DNA of 64,000 bases from the NCBI RefSeq assembly GCF_010725885.1, contig NZ_AP022600.1, forward strand, positions 5,208,001 through 5,272,000, written 5' to 3'. Shown here one piece after another: positions 51,255 to 64,000 of the stretch. This DNA is from Mycolicibacterium tokaiense. Its GTDB lineage: Bacteria > Actinomycetota > Actinomycetes > Mycobacteriales > Mycobacteriaceae. The notes beneath the pieces were generated by a model. The model made no database searches, was not told the origin of the DNA, and saw nothing but the letters and a program-made list of their open reading frames with translations. Made by a program: the position numbers and the translations under genes. Each line of letters opens with the position of its first letter. Within the stretch, counting starts at the first letter, position 1.

Positions 51255-54224
51255 TTACTCCGCCGCTTCCAAGCGCCCGCGCACCGCCGCGGTCAGCCGC
51301 TTGTACTGGCCGGTCGCCGGGTCCAGGACCCAGGTGGTGCGCCCGGCTTTCGGCACCCCCGCGGCGCGCAACTCCCCGATCATCGGCCGGTAGGTGGCCG
51401 CCAGCGGCAGGTCGGGCACCACGTGCACGATGTCCGGCGGCAGACCCACCACCAGGTGTGCCAGCGCCTCCCCGATGTCGGCGGCCGTCACCGTGGCGCC
51501 GGGCCGCAACATCAACGCCGTCACCGCCAGTTGCCCCTCACCTGCCTCTACGCCGTAGGTGGCCGCCAGGTCCACCGCGGGGATCATGCTCAGCGCGTTG
51601 GTGATCGGTTCGGCGTAGACCACGCCCCGCTTCGTGCGCAGCAGCCCGGGGCGGTTGTCCACCAGCCAGTAATCGCCGTCGGCGTCGCGGCGGAACAGGT
51701 ACTCGGTGGAGATCCAGGTGTCGGCAGGGGCGAAGACGCCGCGCCGGACCGAGGCCGCCGGATCGATCGGACCCCGCGGGCGGGCCAGGAGCACGCCCAC
51801 TTCGTCGGTGTCGGCGAGCCGGACGAATCCCCGCTCGTCTTCCTGGATGAGGTCGGACTCGGGGTCGTAGGCCGCCAGTGCCACCTGGCCGCTGCCGGGC
51901 AGCGGGCGACCCTTGCTGCCGATCTTGGCACCGGACACGTTGGCCAGTACCGCCTGGCCGTCGGTGGTGGCGAAGAACTCGACCACCCGGGCCGGAGCGA
52001 AGGCATCGGTGACCCGCTGCCACAGCCCGGACGGCATGCCGGAACCGATGAACAGTCGCACCGGGTGATTGCCGTGCAGCGCGAATTCGGGATCGTCGAT
52101 CACGTCACGCAGCATCGCCCAGGTGTAGGACACCACGGTGACTCCGTACCGCCGGACCTCCTGGACAAAAGTGTGGGGATTCAGGCCGCGCGACAACGCG
52201 ATGCGGGCACCACCGACCACAGCTCCGCCCAGAGCGACCAGCAGGCCGGACTGGTGGTGCAGCGGTGTCAGGCAATAGACGGTGTCGCCGCGGCCCAGGG
52301 CGGCGGTGGATGCGGTGCCCAGGGCCGACATGGCCCAGCGGTAGTTGGAAATCTGCTTGGCCACCAATTGTCCGCCGACGGTGCTGAATGCCACGAAGGC
52401 CAGATCGCGGGCCAGACCGGGGTTGGGTCGGTACCAGCCCGGCAGTTCCACGGCGTCCGGGTCTATCTGCTCCATGTCGATCACGTCGGCGTCGGCCGGC
52501 AGGTCCAGACTGCGCAGGTCGCCGCCGCCGAGCACCAGCACCTGCACCGACAGCTGCAGTGCGGCATCCAGGTGGGGCGGATCGGTGAGGATCTCGGTGA
52601 CCCCGCCGACGCGGGCCGCAGCGGCCAGATCACCGTCGGGGGGCATCAGCACCGCGACGGCTCCGAGGCGGGACAACGCGGCGATGGCCACCAGCGCGCT
52701 GGGCCTGGTCTCCATGAGGACGCCCACGTGGTCGCCCTGACGGATGCCGACCTTGATCAGACCGCGCACCACGTTGTTGATCCGGCGATCGACGGCCTGG
52801 TAGGTGTGCACCCGGCCGTCGAACAGCAGGAATTCCCCGTCTGGTGCGCCGCGGGCCTGCTCGCTGACGATCCGCCCCAGAGAGATGCGGGTGTGATCGT
52901 TGATCTGGCCCAGCCGGGTCAGCCTGGGCAACGTACGGGCGGTCTCGATGGCCAGCGTGCGCAGTGAGCGATTGGTGGCCACCACCGCCCCGGCGGCTCC
53001 GCGGGCCAGCGACAACGCCACCTCCGAGGCCTCCCCCACCCCGTGTGCCACCCGGGACGCCAGCGGCACCCCGCTGTCGGTGTGCTCGCCGGGCTGATCC
53101 GGCATGGGTTCGACGTTGGCGGGTTTGGGTCCGAGCCCACCGAGCCACAAGACCCAGTCGGCGACCGTGGGCCACGTGATCTCGGCTGCCTTGGACCCCA
53201 CCACCAGCCCGAAATGCCCGGCTCGCAACGTGGTCTCGTAGACGTCGGCGGTGGGCGCGGCTCGCTTGATGCCCCGCACCGAGGCCGGCTGGCCGATGTC
53301 GTCGACCTCACCGACGAACGCCAGCACCGGACAGGTGATGTCGCTTAGTGTCAGCAGCTGACCGTCGATGGCGAAGCCGCCGGTCATCATGCGGTTGTGC
53401 GAGATGAACTGCTTGAGCAGTTCTTGCACCGCGGGTCCCGACCACGCGATCCACCCCTCGGAGTCCAGGAACCGACGTTGCTGCTCACGCGGCAGCAGGG
53501 CCTCCCGGTCATGCAGCTGGCGCAGGAAGTCGACGCGTGCCTTGGCGGTCTTGAGCGGGTCCAGCATCTGGAACCCGGTGCGCGCCATCCATCCGGTGAC
53601 GTCGAACCGGTTGAACACGTGGTCGGCCATGAAATCGGCGGCCAGCACGCCCAGGTTCGGCGGAATGCCCATCGGCAGTGCGGCAAGCGTGTCCACCGGT
53701 GAACCGAAAGCAATGATGCTGGCGATGTCCTTCGAGTGCCGCAGCGCGGCTGCCTGGTAGCAGAACATGCCGCCTTGGGAATAGCCCGCGAGGTGCACAT
53801 CGTTGCCGGTGGTTTTCTTGATGGTGTCGATGGCGTCGTTGAGCGCGACGATGTGGTCGGTGAGCGTGCGGCGCATGCCGCCCTCGACCTTGTCCGGCTC
53901 GCCGAAGTCGATCACCCACGGGTCCAGGCCGGCGAAGTGCAGGATGCCGACGGCGCCGTCCTCGCGCGTGACGTCGAACATGTTGGCCGACATCATCATC
54001 GGGTGCACCATGAGCACCGGGGCGCCTACCTTGGCCTTGCCCGGTCTGCTGTCCGGCGGGAAGTAGCGCCGCAGCTTGTACATCGCGACGCTCTCGACGA
54101 TCTGATACGGCGACGGAACCGAACCCGTCTCCAGGCCGCCCAGTCGCAGCACCTCGAGACCGTTCTGCGCAGTGGCCACCAGCCGCTCCACCGGTCTGGT
54201 GACTGCGGTCAGGTTCAGATCCAT
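51255..54224 (-). CDS. Bifunctional lipase / fatty acyl-CoA synthetase (Rv1683 family)
   Basis: A 989-residue fusion. The first ~360 residues are an alpha/beta hydrolase of the PhaC/lipase type with G-Y-S-Q-G-G (nucleophile Ser near 153) and N-terminal H-P-M-M-M-S-A-N-M-F. Residues from about 460 are an AMP-forming acyl-CoA synthetase: P-L-H-H-Q-S-G-L, S-G-M-P-S-G-L-W, Y-L-F-R-R-D-A-D-G-D-Y-W and D-N-R-P-G-L. The substrate-activating Thr/Ser loop is altered. This architecture is that of M. tuberculosis Rv1683, linked to triacylglycerol turnover and lipid storage. ATG 54224. Confidence 0.9.
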   Translation of the reverse strand: MDLNLTAVTRPVERLVATAQNGLEVLRLGGLETGSVPSPYQIVESVAMYKLRRYFPPDSRPGKAKVGAPVLMVHPMMMSANMFDVTREDGAVGILHFAGLDPWVIDFGEPDKVEGGMRRTLTDHIVALNDAIDTIKKTTGNDVHLAGYSQGGMFCYQAAALRHSKDIASIIAFGSPVDTLAALPMGIPPNLGVLAADFMADHVFNRFDVTGWMARTGFQMLDPLKTAKARVDFLRQLHDREALLPREQQRRFLDSEGWIAWSGPAVQELLKQFISHNRMMTGGFAIDGQLLTLSDITCPVLAFVGEVDDIGQPASVRGIKRAAPTADVYETTLRAGHFGLVVGSKAAEITWPTVADWVLWLGGLGPKPANVEPMPDQPGEHTDSGVPLASRVAHGVGEASEVALSLARGAAGAVVATNRSLRTLAIETARTLPRLTRLGQINDHTRISLGRIVSEQARGAPDGEFLLFDGRVHTYQAVDRRINNVVRGLIKVGIRQGDHVGVLMETRPSALVAIAALSRLGAVAVLMPPDGDLAAAARVGGVTEILTDPPHLDAALQLSVQVLVLGGGDLRSLDLPADADVIDMEQIDPDAVELPGWYRPNPGLARDLAFVAFSTVGGQLVAKQISNYRWAMSALGTASTAALGRGDTVYCLTPLHHQSGLLVALGGAVVGGARIALSRGLNPHTFVQEVRRYGVTVVSYTWAMLRDVIDDPEFALHGNHPVRLFIGSGMPSGLWQRVTDAFAPARVVEFFATTDGQAVLANVSGAKIGSKGRPLPGSGQVALAAYDPESDLIQEDERGFVRLADTDEVGVLLARPRGPIDPAASVRRGVFAPADTWISTEYLFRRDADGDYWLVDNRPGLLRTKRGVVYAEPITNALSMIPAVDLAATYGVEAGEGQLAVTALMLRPGATVTAADIGEALAHLVVGLPPDIVHVVPDLPLAATYRPMIGELRAAGVPKAGRTTWVLDPATGQYKRLTAAVRGRLEAAE

Positions 54225-54356
54225 CCGGTGCTCCCCTGCTGAACGCCCTGCTCATCTCGCCCCGACGGCCTGCACATCATTCCACACACCCCTGTCACAC
54301 CCGTCACCTTTGGTCACGTAGGCAACCAGAGTGCCAGGCACGATAGGGTCGGCCCA

Positions 54357-56117
54357 GTGGCACACCTACTCGGCGCCGAATCGTTGCGCCTCGAGTACCC
54401 GACCAGGGTCGTCTTCGACTCGGTGACCGTCGGCGTCAGCGACGGCGACCGGATTGGCATCGTCGGCCGCAACGGCGACGGCAAGTCCAGCCTGATGAAC
54501 ATGCTGACCGGACGGATCACCCCCGATGCGGGGCGGGTCACCCGGGTGGGCGGGCTGCGGGTGGGGGCGCTGGACCAGGCCGACGTCCTCGACGCGGAGG
54601 CGACCGTGGGCTTCAGCCTCGTCGGTGACACCGCCGAACACGTGTGGGCCGGGGACGCGCGGGTGCGCGACGTGGTGGGCGGTCTGGTGTCCGATCTGGA
54701 CTGGAACGCCCCGGTGGGCACACTCTCCGGTGGTCAGCGCCGGCGCGTGCAACTGGCCGCCCTGCTGATGGGTGACTGGGACGTGATCGCGCTCGACGAG
54801 CCCACCAACCACCTCGATGTCGAAGGCATCACCTGGCTGGCCGCGCATCTGCAGCAGCGCTGGGCGCGCAACACCGGCGGACTGCTGCTGGTCACCCATG
54901 ATCGCTGGTTCCTCGACGAGGTGGCGACCACCACGTGGGAAGTCCACGATGGAATCGTCGAGCCATTCGAAGGCGGCTACGCCGCTTACATCCTGCAGCG
55001 GGTGGAGCGCGACCGGATGGCGGCGGCATCGGAGGCCAAGCGGCAGAACCTGATGCGCAAGGAGCTGGCCTGGCTGCGCCGCGGCGCGCCGGCGCGCACG
55101 TCGAAGCCGAAGTTCCGCATCGACGCCGCCAACGCGCTGATCGCCGACGTGCCGCCGGTCCGCAACGGCATCGAACTGGCCAAACTGGCCACGGCGCGGC
55201 TCGGCAAGGACGTCATCGACCTACTCGACGTCTCGGTCCGGTTCGGCGATCGCGAGATCCTGCACGACATCGAGTGGCGCATCGGACCGGGTGAACGCAC
55301 CGGGATCCTGGGCGCCAACGGCGCAGGCAAGTCCACCTTGCTCGGGCTGATCGCCGGCACGGTGACCCCGAGCTCCGGGCGGGTCAAACGGGGCAAGACC
55401 GTTCAGTTGGCCATGCTCGATCAGCAGGCCGGGATCCTGGCAGACGTCGAAGGTGACCTGGTGCGTGAGGTGATCGGCCGGTTGCGCGAGGGCTATCAGG
55501 TCGACGGGCGCGAGCTCACCCCGACCCAGTTGCTCGAGCGGCTGGGGTTCGCCCGGGATCAGCTCTCCACCCGGGTCAGCGAACTCTCCGGTGGCCAGCG
55601 CCGCCGGCTGCAGCTGATGCTGACCATACTCAGCGAGCCGAACGTGCTGGTGCTCGATGAGCCCACCAACGATGTCGACACCGAGATGCTGACCGCCACG
55701 GAGGACCTGCTGGACTCGTGGCCGGGCACGTTGATCGTCGTCTCCCACGACCGGTACCTGCTCGAGCGCGTCACCGACCAGCAGTACGCCGTGCTGGGCG
55801 GTTCGCTTCGGCACCTTCCCGGCGGCGTCGACCAGTACCTTCAGCTGGCCCGCACCCCCGCCGCGCCGGCGCCCGCCGCTGCCGCTCAGACCGGTGGGGG
55901 CGCCGCCCAGTACAGTGCCCGCAAGGAGTTGGGGGCGGTGGAACGCAAGCTGACCCGGCTCGGCGAGCAGATCACCGCTCTGCACACCACCATGGCCGAC
56001 CACGACCAGAGCGATTACACCGGTCTGGCCGAGCTGACCGCCCGGCTGCGGGCACTGGAGACCGAGAACACCGACCTCGAAGAGCGCTGGTTGGAACTGT
56101 CGGAAGCCGCCGAATAA
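54357..56117 (+). CDS. ABC-F family ATPase
   Basis: A 586-residue soluble twin ABC ATPase without membrane segments: first Walker A G-R-N-G-D-G-K-S-S, second G-A-N-G-A-G-K-S-T, two L-S-G-G-Q signatures (T-L-S-G-G-Q-R-R-R and E-L-S-G-G-Q-R-R-R) and a linker before domain 2; the C-terminal coiled coil starts near 540. Uup/ABC-F proteins act on ribosome E site. GTG start at 54357. Which paralogue (Uup, EttA-like or resistance type) cannot be told. Confidence 0.9.
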   Translation: MAHLLGAESLRLEYPTRVVFDSVTVGVSDGDRIGIVGRNGDGKSSLMNMLTGRITPDAGRVTRVGGLRVGALDQADVLDAEATVGFSLVGDTAEHVWAGDARVRDVVGGLVSDLDWNAPVGTLSGGQRRRVQLAALLMGDWDVIALDEPTNHLDVEGITWLAAHLQQRWARNTGGLLLVTHDRWFLDEVATTTWEVHDGIVEPFEGGYAAYILQRVERDRMAAASEAKRQNLMRKELAWLRRGAPARTSKPKFRIDAANALIADVPPVRNGIELAKLATARLGKDVIDLLDVSVRFGDREILHDIEWRIGPGERTGILGANGAGKSTLLGLIAGTVTPSSGRVKRGKTVQLAMLDQQAGILADVEGDLVREVIGRLREGYQVDGRELTPTQLLERLGFARDQLSTRVSELSGGQRRRLQLMLTILSEPNVLVLDEPTNDVDTEMLTATEDLLDSWPGTLIVVSHDRYLLERVTDQQYAVLGGSLRHLPGGVDQYLQLARTPAAPAPAAAAQTGGGAAQYSARKELGAVERKLTRLGEQITALHTTMADHDQSDYTGLAELTARLRALETENTDLEERWLELSEAAE

Positions 56118-56126
56118 CCTGACCCT

Positions 56127-57431
56127 GTGCGCTACGTGCTGCGGCCGCTGACCCTGTGGGTGCGGTACTTCCCGCAGCTCGCAGCGTGTTACCTGCTGGG
56201 CTATCTGGGCCGCCGCGGCGCCATCGAACTGGCGGCATGGGCGGGCTACGACAACAAATGGTGGGCGTCGGTGATCATGCCGCTGGCCGGCCTGGCCCGG
56301 CTGGCGTCGTTCATCGGAATGTTCCTGATACTGCGGCCGGCATTTCCGGTGCTGGCCAATTTCTCCACTCGCAGGCTGCGCGACGTCGACGTGTTCTCCA
56401 CCATCGTGTTGCCGTTCCTGGCGATCTACATGGCCTGGCAGATGTTTCGGGAGGACTGGCTGGCCTTCGAGGCCCGGGCCCTGGTGTACCGCGTCGACGA
56501 GGCGGTGACCTCGCCGCAGCCCACCGAGCTCGACCCGGCGTCGATCCCGGTGGGCACCAGCACCGTGGTCCTGATCGGCTGCGCGCTGGTGCTGCGTTAT
56601 CTGCTGAGCTGGTCGAAGGACCGCCTGCCCGGGTGGATGGTGGCGGTCCGGGTGTATGTCGACACCCTCTGGGTTTTCCTGGCGTTGAGCTTCTCGGTGA
56701 ATCAGGGGCTGACGCTGCTGCTGAACCCCGCCGGCTGGATCGCCGAGCGGCGAATAGTCGTGTGGTTCACCACAACCCGCGCGGAGATGTTCTCTCACTT
56801 CCGGCCGCTCGAGGCCGCCTGGGACACTGTGATGTGGGCGCTGCGCACGGTGTTCGGCGGCGCTGCAGTTCCGCTGATCTGGCTTGCGGTGGCCGGCGTG
56901 GTCTACGGGGTGGCCCTGACGGTCAACTGGCGAGACACCGTACGCCGACTGGGCGGCGTGCGCGCATGGTCGGTGTTCCACCGAACGGCACCGGTTCAGA
57001 AACAACTGAGCAGCCGGTGGGTACTGATGCCGAAATCGTTGCGGGACAAGGCACGCGAGCACGCGCTGGGCCAGCTGGGAAAGTTCCGCCCCATCGTCGA
57101 CTCCGCGCGACTGATCCTGCACGGCGGAGTGCTGGCGCTGTCGCTGTACGTGCTGGCATACCTGGGTCTGGCCTGGCTGGACATGGCGGGCAGCTTCTAC
57201 CGCGCCCAGATGGGCGACGGCTACCTGGTGCGTGGGGTGGCGTGGCTGGCGGGACCCCAACCCTGGGCCTTCTGGAACAACACGCTGGACACCCTGAGCC
57301 TGGCGTCCCATCTGCTGATCGAGCCACTGCGGATCTGCGTGGTCGCCAGCACCTTCGTCTACTGCGTCGAACGGGTGGCACACACGGCTACAACATCAGA
57401 CGCACCAGAATCCGCCCCATCCAGTCCGTGA
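56127..57431 (+). CDS. Polytopic membrane protein, unknown function
   Basis: A 434-residue GTG-started protein, nine bases after the ABC-F stop. About seven to eight hydrophobic helices (Y-L-L-G-Y-L-G-R-R-G, F-I-G-M-F-L-I-L-R, T-I-V-L-P-F-L-A-I-Y, L-I-G-C-A-L-V-L-R-Y-L-L, V-F-L-A-L-S-F-S-V) alternate with basic loops. No family motif recognised. It probably forms an operon with the ABC-F gene. Converges with 57388. Confidence 0.8.
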   Translation: MRYVLRPLTLWVRYFPQLAACYLLGYLGRRGAIELAAWAGYDNKWWASVIMPLAGLARLASFIGMFLILRPAFPVLANFSTRRLRDVDVFSTIVLPFLAIYMAWQMFREDWLAFEARALVYRVDEAVTSPQPTELDPASIPVGTSTVVLIGCALVLRYLLSWSKDRLPGWMVAVRVYVDTLWVFLALSFSVNQGLTLLLNPAGWIAERRIVVWFTTTRAEMFSHFRPLEAAWDTVMWALRTVFGGAAVPLIWLAVAGVVYGVALTVNWRDTVRRLGGVRAWSVFHRTAPVQKQLSSRWVLMPKSLRDKAREHALGQLGKFRPIVDSARLILHGGVLALSLYVLAYLGLAWLDMAGSFYRAQMGDGYLVRGVAWLAGPQPWAFWNNTLDTLSLASHLLIEPLRICVVASTFVYCVERVAHTATTSDAPESAPSSP

Positions 57432-57882
57432 GATCCACCGCGGTCGGCGAGACGCCTGCGGGCAGCAGAAAACTGAACTGCGCCAGGCCCGGCCGCCCGC
57501 AGACGGCATTCGTGCCGCCGGGGGGCAGCGGCCCGTAACCCGCGACGGGCTCCGCCGACCACCGCCGGTGACCGTCGGTGATCACCGCCGAGCACCCGGG
57601 CAGTCCCGGCCCCTCGGACTCGATGACGACCACGTGGACCAGCGTGCCCGGCGGCAGATCCGGGTTCAACCGGTTCGGGGACGAGCTGTAGAAGCGGGTC
57701 CGGTCCACCCGCCAGAGCTGCCCGGCCGCGGTGCCCAACTCACCGGACGGCACCACGTATTCGGGAACGGTCATGTCGCGGTAGTCCGACCAACTGGGCC
57801 AGAGCGTGGTGACCGTCGCGACGGCCAGTGCGGCCGCCGCCGCCGCGGTGCCCAGCAGATTGCGCTGCCACAGCCGGATCAC
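57388..57882 (-). CDS. Single-helix membrane/exported protein
   Basis: A 164-residue protein started at GTG 57882, overlapping the upstream stop (GTGA). N-terminal helix N-L-L-G-T-A-A-A-A-A-A-L-A-V-A-T-V-T-T-L-W, then an extracytoplasmic domain with V-V-V-I-E-S-E-G-P, two Cys (P-G-C-S-A and A-V-C-G-R) that may form a disulfide, and D-L-T-D-W-M-G. Third gene of a three-gene operon. Function unknown. Confidence 0.7.
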   Translation of the reverse strand: MIRLWQRNLLGTAAAAAALAVATVTTLWPSWSDYRDMTVPEYVVPSGELGTAAGQLWRVDRTRFYSSSPNRLNPDLPPGTLVHVVVIESEGPGLPGCSAVITDGHRRWSAEPVAGYGPLPPGGTNAVCGRPGLAQFSFLLPAGVSPTAVDLTDWMGRILVRLML

Positions 57883-58451
57883 GACGCGCTCACCGCTGGG
57901 CGGGGCAGCCGCACCCGGTCGGCGAAACCGACCTGCGGCCCGGACAACGGGATACGGATCACCAGTCGGGAATCCAGTCGCGGGTCGCCCAGCCACAACC
58001 GCAGACGCAGTTCGTCGACGCGGTCGAGGACGTCGGGGGCGACGTCGAACACCCACGCACCGTGGTAGTCGATGGCCGGTTGCATGGTGCCGCCGGCGGT
58101 CGCCGTCGGCGGTAGCCGGTCTGTCGGGGTGTAGGTGTCCGGGCCCACCTCCAGTTCGGTGCGCAGCAACCCGGGTTCGGTGACGGCGGCGACCGTGGCG
58201 GTCACCACCACCCACACCCCGGCGGCATCGAGCTGAGGCGGGCGTCCCGAGGGCGGCTGCACCACCGGCGCGATCTGGGTGCCCACGACGGTGGCGGTGA
58301 TGTTCCTGCCGGTGGCCGGCACACCCGCGTCGGCGGTGACGTCGAACGGGGCATAGATCTGACTGTTGCGCGGCAGGTTGTGCCAGAGGAACGCCGCGGC
58401 CGCGATCACCACTGCGACGGCCAGGAGGTGAGCGGTGCTGCGCCAGTTCAT
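57879..58451 (-). CDS. Membrane-anchored extracytoplasmic protein
   Basis: A 190-residue protein with an N-terminal helix (L-L-A-V-A-V-V-I-A-A-A-A-F-L-W) and a beta-rich outside domain (N-I-T-A-T-V-V-G-T, V-W-V-V-V-T-A-T-V). ATG 58451 overlaps the preceding gene's stop by four bases. Resembles the other two proteins of this operon in layout. Function unknown; no metal or catalytic motif seen. Confidence 0.7.
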   Translation of the reverse strand: MNWRSTAHLLAVAVVIAAAAFLWHNLPRNSQIYAPFDVTADAGVPATGRNITATVVGTQIAPVVQPPSGRPPQLDAAGVWVVVTATVAAVTEPGLLRTELEVGPDTYTPTDRLPPTATAGGTMQPAIDYHGAWVFDVAPDVLDRVDELRLRLWLGDPRLDSRLVIRIPLSGPQVGFADRVRLPRPAVSAS

Positions 58452-59044
58452 GGACGGACCTTCACCGGCACACTGATCTGGCCGTAGTCGGTGGCGTCGT
58501 CGATCCAGGCCTGGCCCCAGCTGACCATGAGCTCGGTGAACTTCTTCTTCCAGACCCGTAGCGTCACCTCCTCACCGTCGGCGATGCTGCCCGCCGGCAC
58601 CTCCCAGAAGAACGCCGACTGCTGGGCCAGGCCCGGCCCCAGGTTCGCGTTGTAGGTGCTGTCGGCCATCCGGTAGACGCCTGAGAACCTCTGCTGGGGG
58701 AAGCCGGTCAGATCGATGGCGCGCAACAGGTTGCCGGGAGTGTCGCCGTCATTGCGAATCTGGACCACCACACCCAGGTATTGGGTGTCCAGATTGTCCG
58801 ACAGCACGCCCCCGATCCGCTCCACCACCGATGCCCGCTCGACGGTCAGGGTGTACTGGCCGTCATTGAACTCCTCGCCGGGTTCGAAGACCGTGACCGC
58901 GGTGTTGACGTTGTCCAGCCCACCGAATGCGGCCGTTGCGGCCAGTACAAGCACCACCGCCAGCCGCCACATCTGCGCGAAGCCCAGCCCGGCAAACCAC
59001 CGGCGCACCCGGCCCGTCAGACTCGCGGTGACCCCAGCCCCCAT
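58448..59044 (-). CDS. Membrane-anchored protein with beta-domain
   Basis: A 198-residue protein: N-terminal basic region, helix (L-A-V-V-L-V-L-A-A-T-A-A-F-G-G), then a domain with T-V-F-E-P-G-E-E-F, V-V-V-Q-I-R-N-D-G-D-T-P and V-S-V-P-V-K-V-R-P, typical of a beta-sandwich (DUF4352-like) exposed outside. First gene of the three-gene operon. ATG 59044. Function unknown. Confidence 0.7.
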   Translation of the reverse strand: MGAGVTASLTGRVRRWFAGLGFAQMWRLAVVLVLAATAAFGGLDNVNTAVTVFEPGEEFNDGQYTLTVERASVVERIGGVLSDNLDTQYLGVVVQIRNDGDTPGNLLRAIDLTGFPQQRFSGVYRMADSTYNANLGPGLAQQSAFFWEVPAGSIADGEEVTLRVWKKKFTELMVSWGQAWIDDATDYGQISVPVKVRP

Positions 59045-59066
59045 GCCGCGAACTCTACTGGCCGGG

Positions 59067-60491
<1,425 letters not shown>

Positions 60492-60497
60492 TCAAGC

Positions 60498-60557
60498 GCG
60501 AGCGTGCGTGTTCGTCCGCGAAACACGGAGTGTTCCCGGACGAACACGCACGCTCGC
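60498..60557. repeat. 20-bp perfect inverted repeat between argG and argH
   Basis: GCGAGCGTGCGTGTTCGTCC (60498-60517) and its exact complement (60538-60557) around a 20-base loop that itself holds AACAC/GTGTT. Both arms are intergenic. No T-run follows, so it is not a standard terminator. It resembles dispersed palindromic repeats of mycobacteria. Confidence 0.85.
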
Positions 60558-60565
60558 CATGGCAA

Positions 60566-61765
<1,200 letters not shown>

Positions 61766-61787
61766 GTGTTGTTCTCCCTTGCTCGTC

Positions 61788-64000
<2,213 letters not shown>

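Noticed and set aside
54357..54480. Walker A of the ABC-F first domain with Asp (G-R-N-G-D-G-K-S-S) seen as possible defect
   Set aside because: The GxxxxGK[S/T] pattern is intact; the variable position tolerates Asp.

Overview
The window is chromosomal DNA from a fast-growing mycobacterium of the Mycolicibacterium type. Evidence: high GC, frequent GTG/TTG starts, protein sequences very close to M. tuberculosis orthologues, a 16S-23S spacer with no tRNA, and an rRNA operon directly downstream of tyrS. That is the position of the second (rrnB) operon of fast growers. The genes from der to argD follow the inverted order of M. tuberculosis Rv1713 to Rv1655, with gaps.

Region 1 (1-11.7 kb) is an accessory stress and metal cluster. 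It holds an Hrp1-like CBS protein, a DUF5709 protein, two universal stress proteins, a P1B-type metal ATPase fused to a hemerythrin-like domain, a CsoR-family sensor with an atypical Cys-Gly-Cys ligand set, an fmdB-fmdA formamidase pair, a cyclic-nucleotide-binding/thioredoxin-reductase-like fusion, an RbpA paralogue coupled to a tiny zinc-ribbon protein, and a CmtR-like ArsR regulator overlapping a CDF-like transporter. Several of these types belong to the DosR dormancy regulon in other mycobacteria, and a DosR-like half-palindrome lies upstream of one stress protein gene.

Region 2 (about 11.87-21.61 kb) is an integrated genomic island in the 3' half of a tRNA-Pro(GGG) gene. The ends are a 41-bp direct repeat with one mismatch. 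The tRNA is intact on the integrase side, and the displaced 3' fragment with the original tRNA terminator is on the other side. The mobility module (xis-like, regulator-like, tyrosine integrase, ATPase) has decayed: the integrase has two frameshifts and the ATPase an in-frame TGA. The cargo looks functional. Its centrepiece is a coupled three-gene operon encoding a TIR-like protein (ThsB type), a caspase-like protease and a RyR-like small protein, resembling TIR-caspase (type IV) Thoeris immunity with an extra component. Also present are a DUF6338 membrane protein with a small partner, a serine recombinase with symmetric repeats in front of it, and unrecognised membrane proteins.

Region 3 (21.6-40.5 kb) is core genome: an Fe-S photolyase/cryptochrome, a TSUP transporter, and a long tightly packed minus-strand run (der, cmk, rluB, scpB, scpA, a ParA-type ATPase, xerD, a NUDIX hydrolase, pyrG, mctB, an SteA-like gene, recN, nadK, tlyA, a small protein, a HAD phosphatase and a TPR-like protein). 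Most junctions overlap by four bases.

Region 4 (40.6-47.7 kb) is the rRNA operon (16S-23S-5S, minus strand), with a strong promoter and a perfect terminator hairpin, preceded by tyrS. Region 5 (47.7-59 kb) has a DNA glycosylase, an ABC exporter with a TetR regulator and a striking nested palindrome over the start codon, a Trm112-like protein, a secreted protein, an Rv1683-type lipase/acyl-CoA synthetase fusion, an ABC-F ATPase and four membrane-associated proteins of unknown role. Region 6 (59-64 kb) is the arginine cluster argD-argF-argR-argG-argH (argD cut by the window edge), with a 20-bp perfect inverted repeat between argG and argH.
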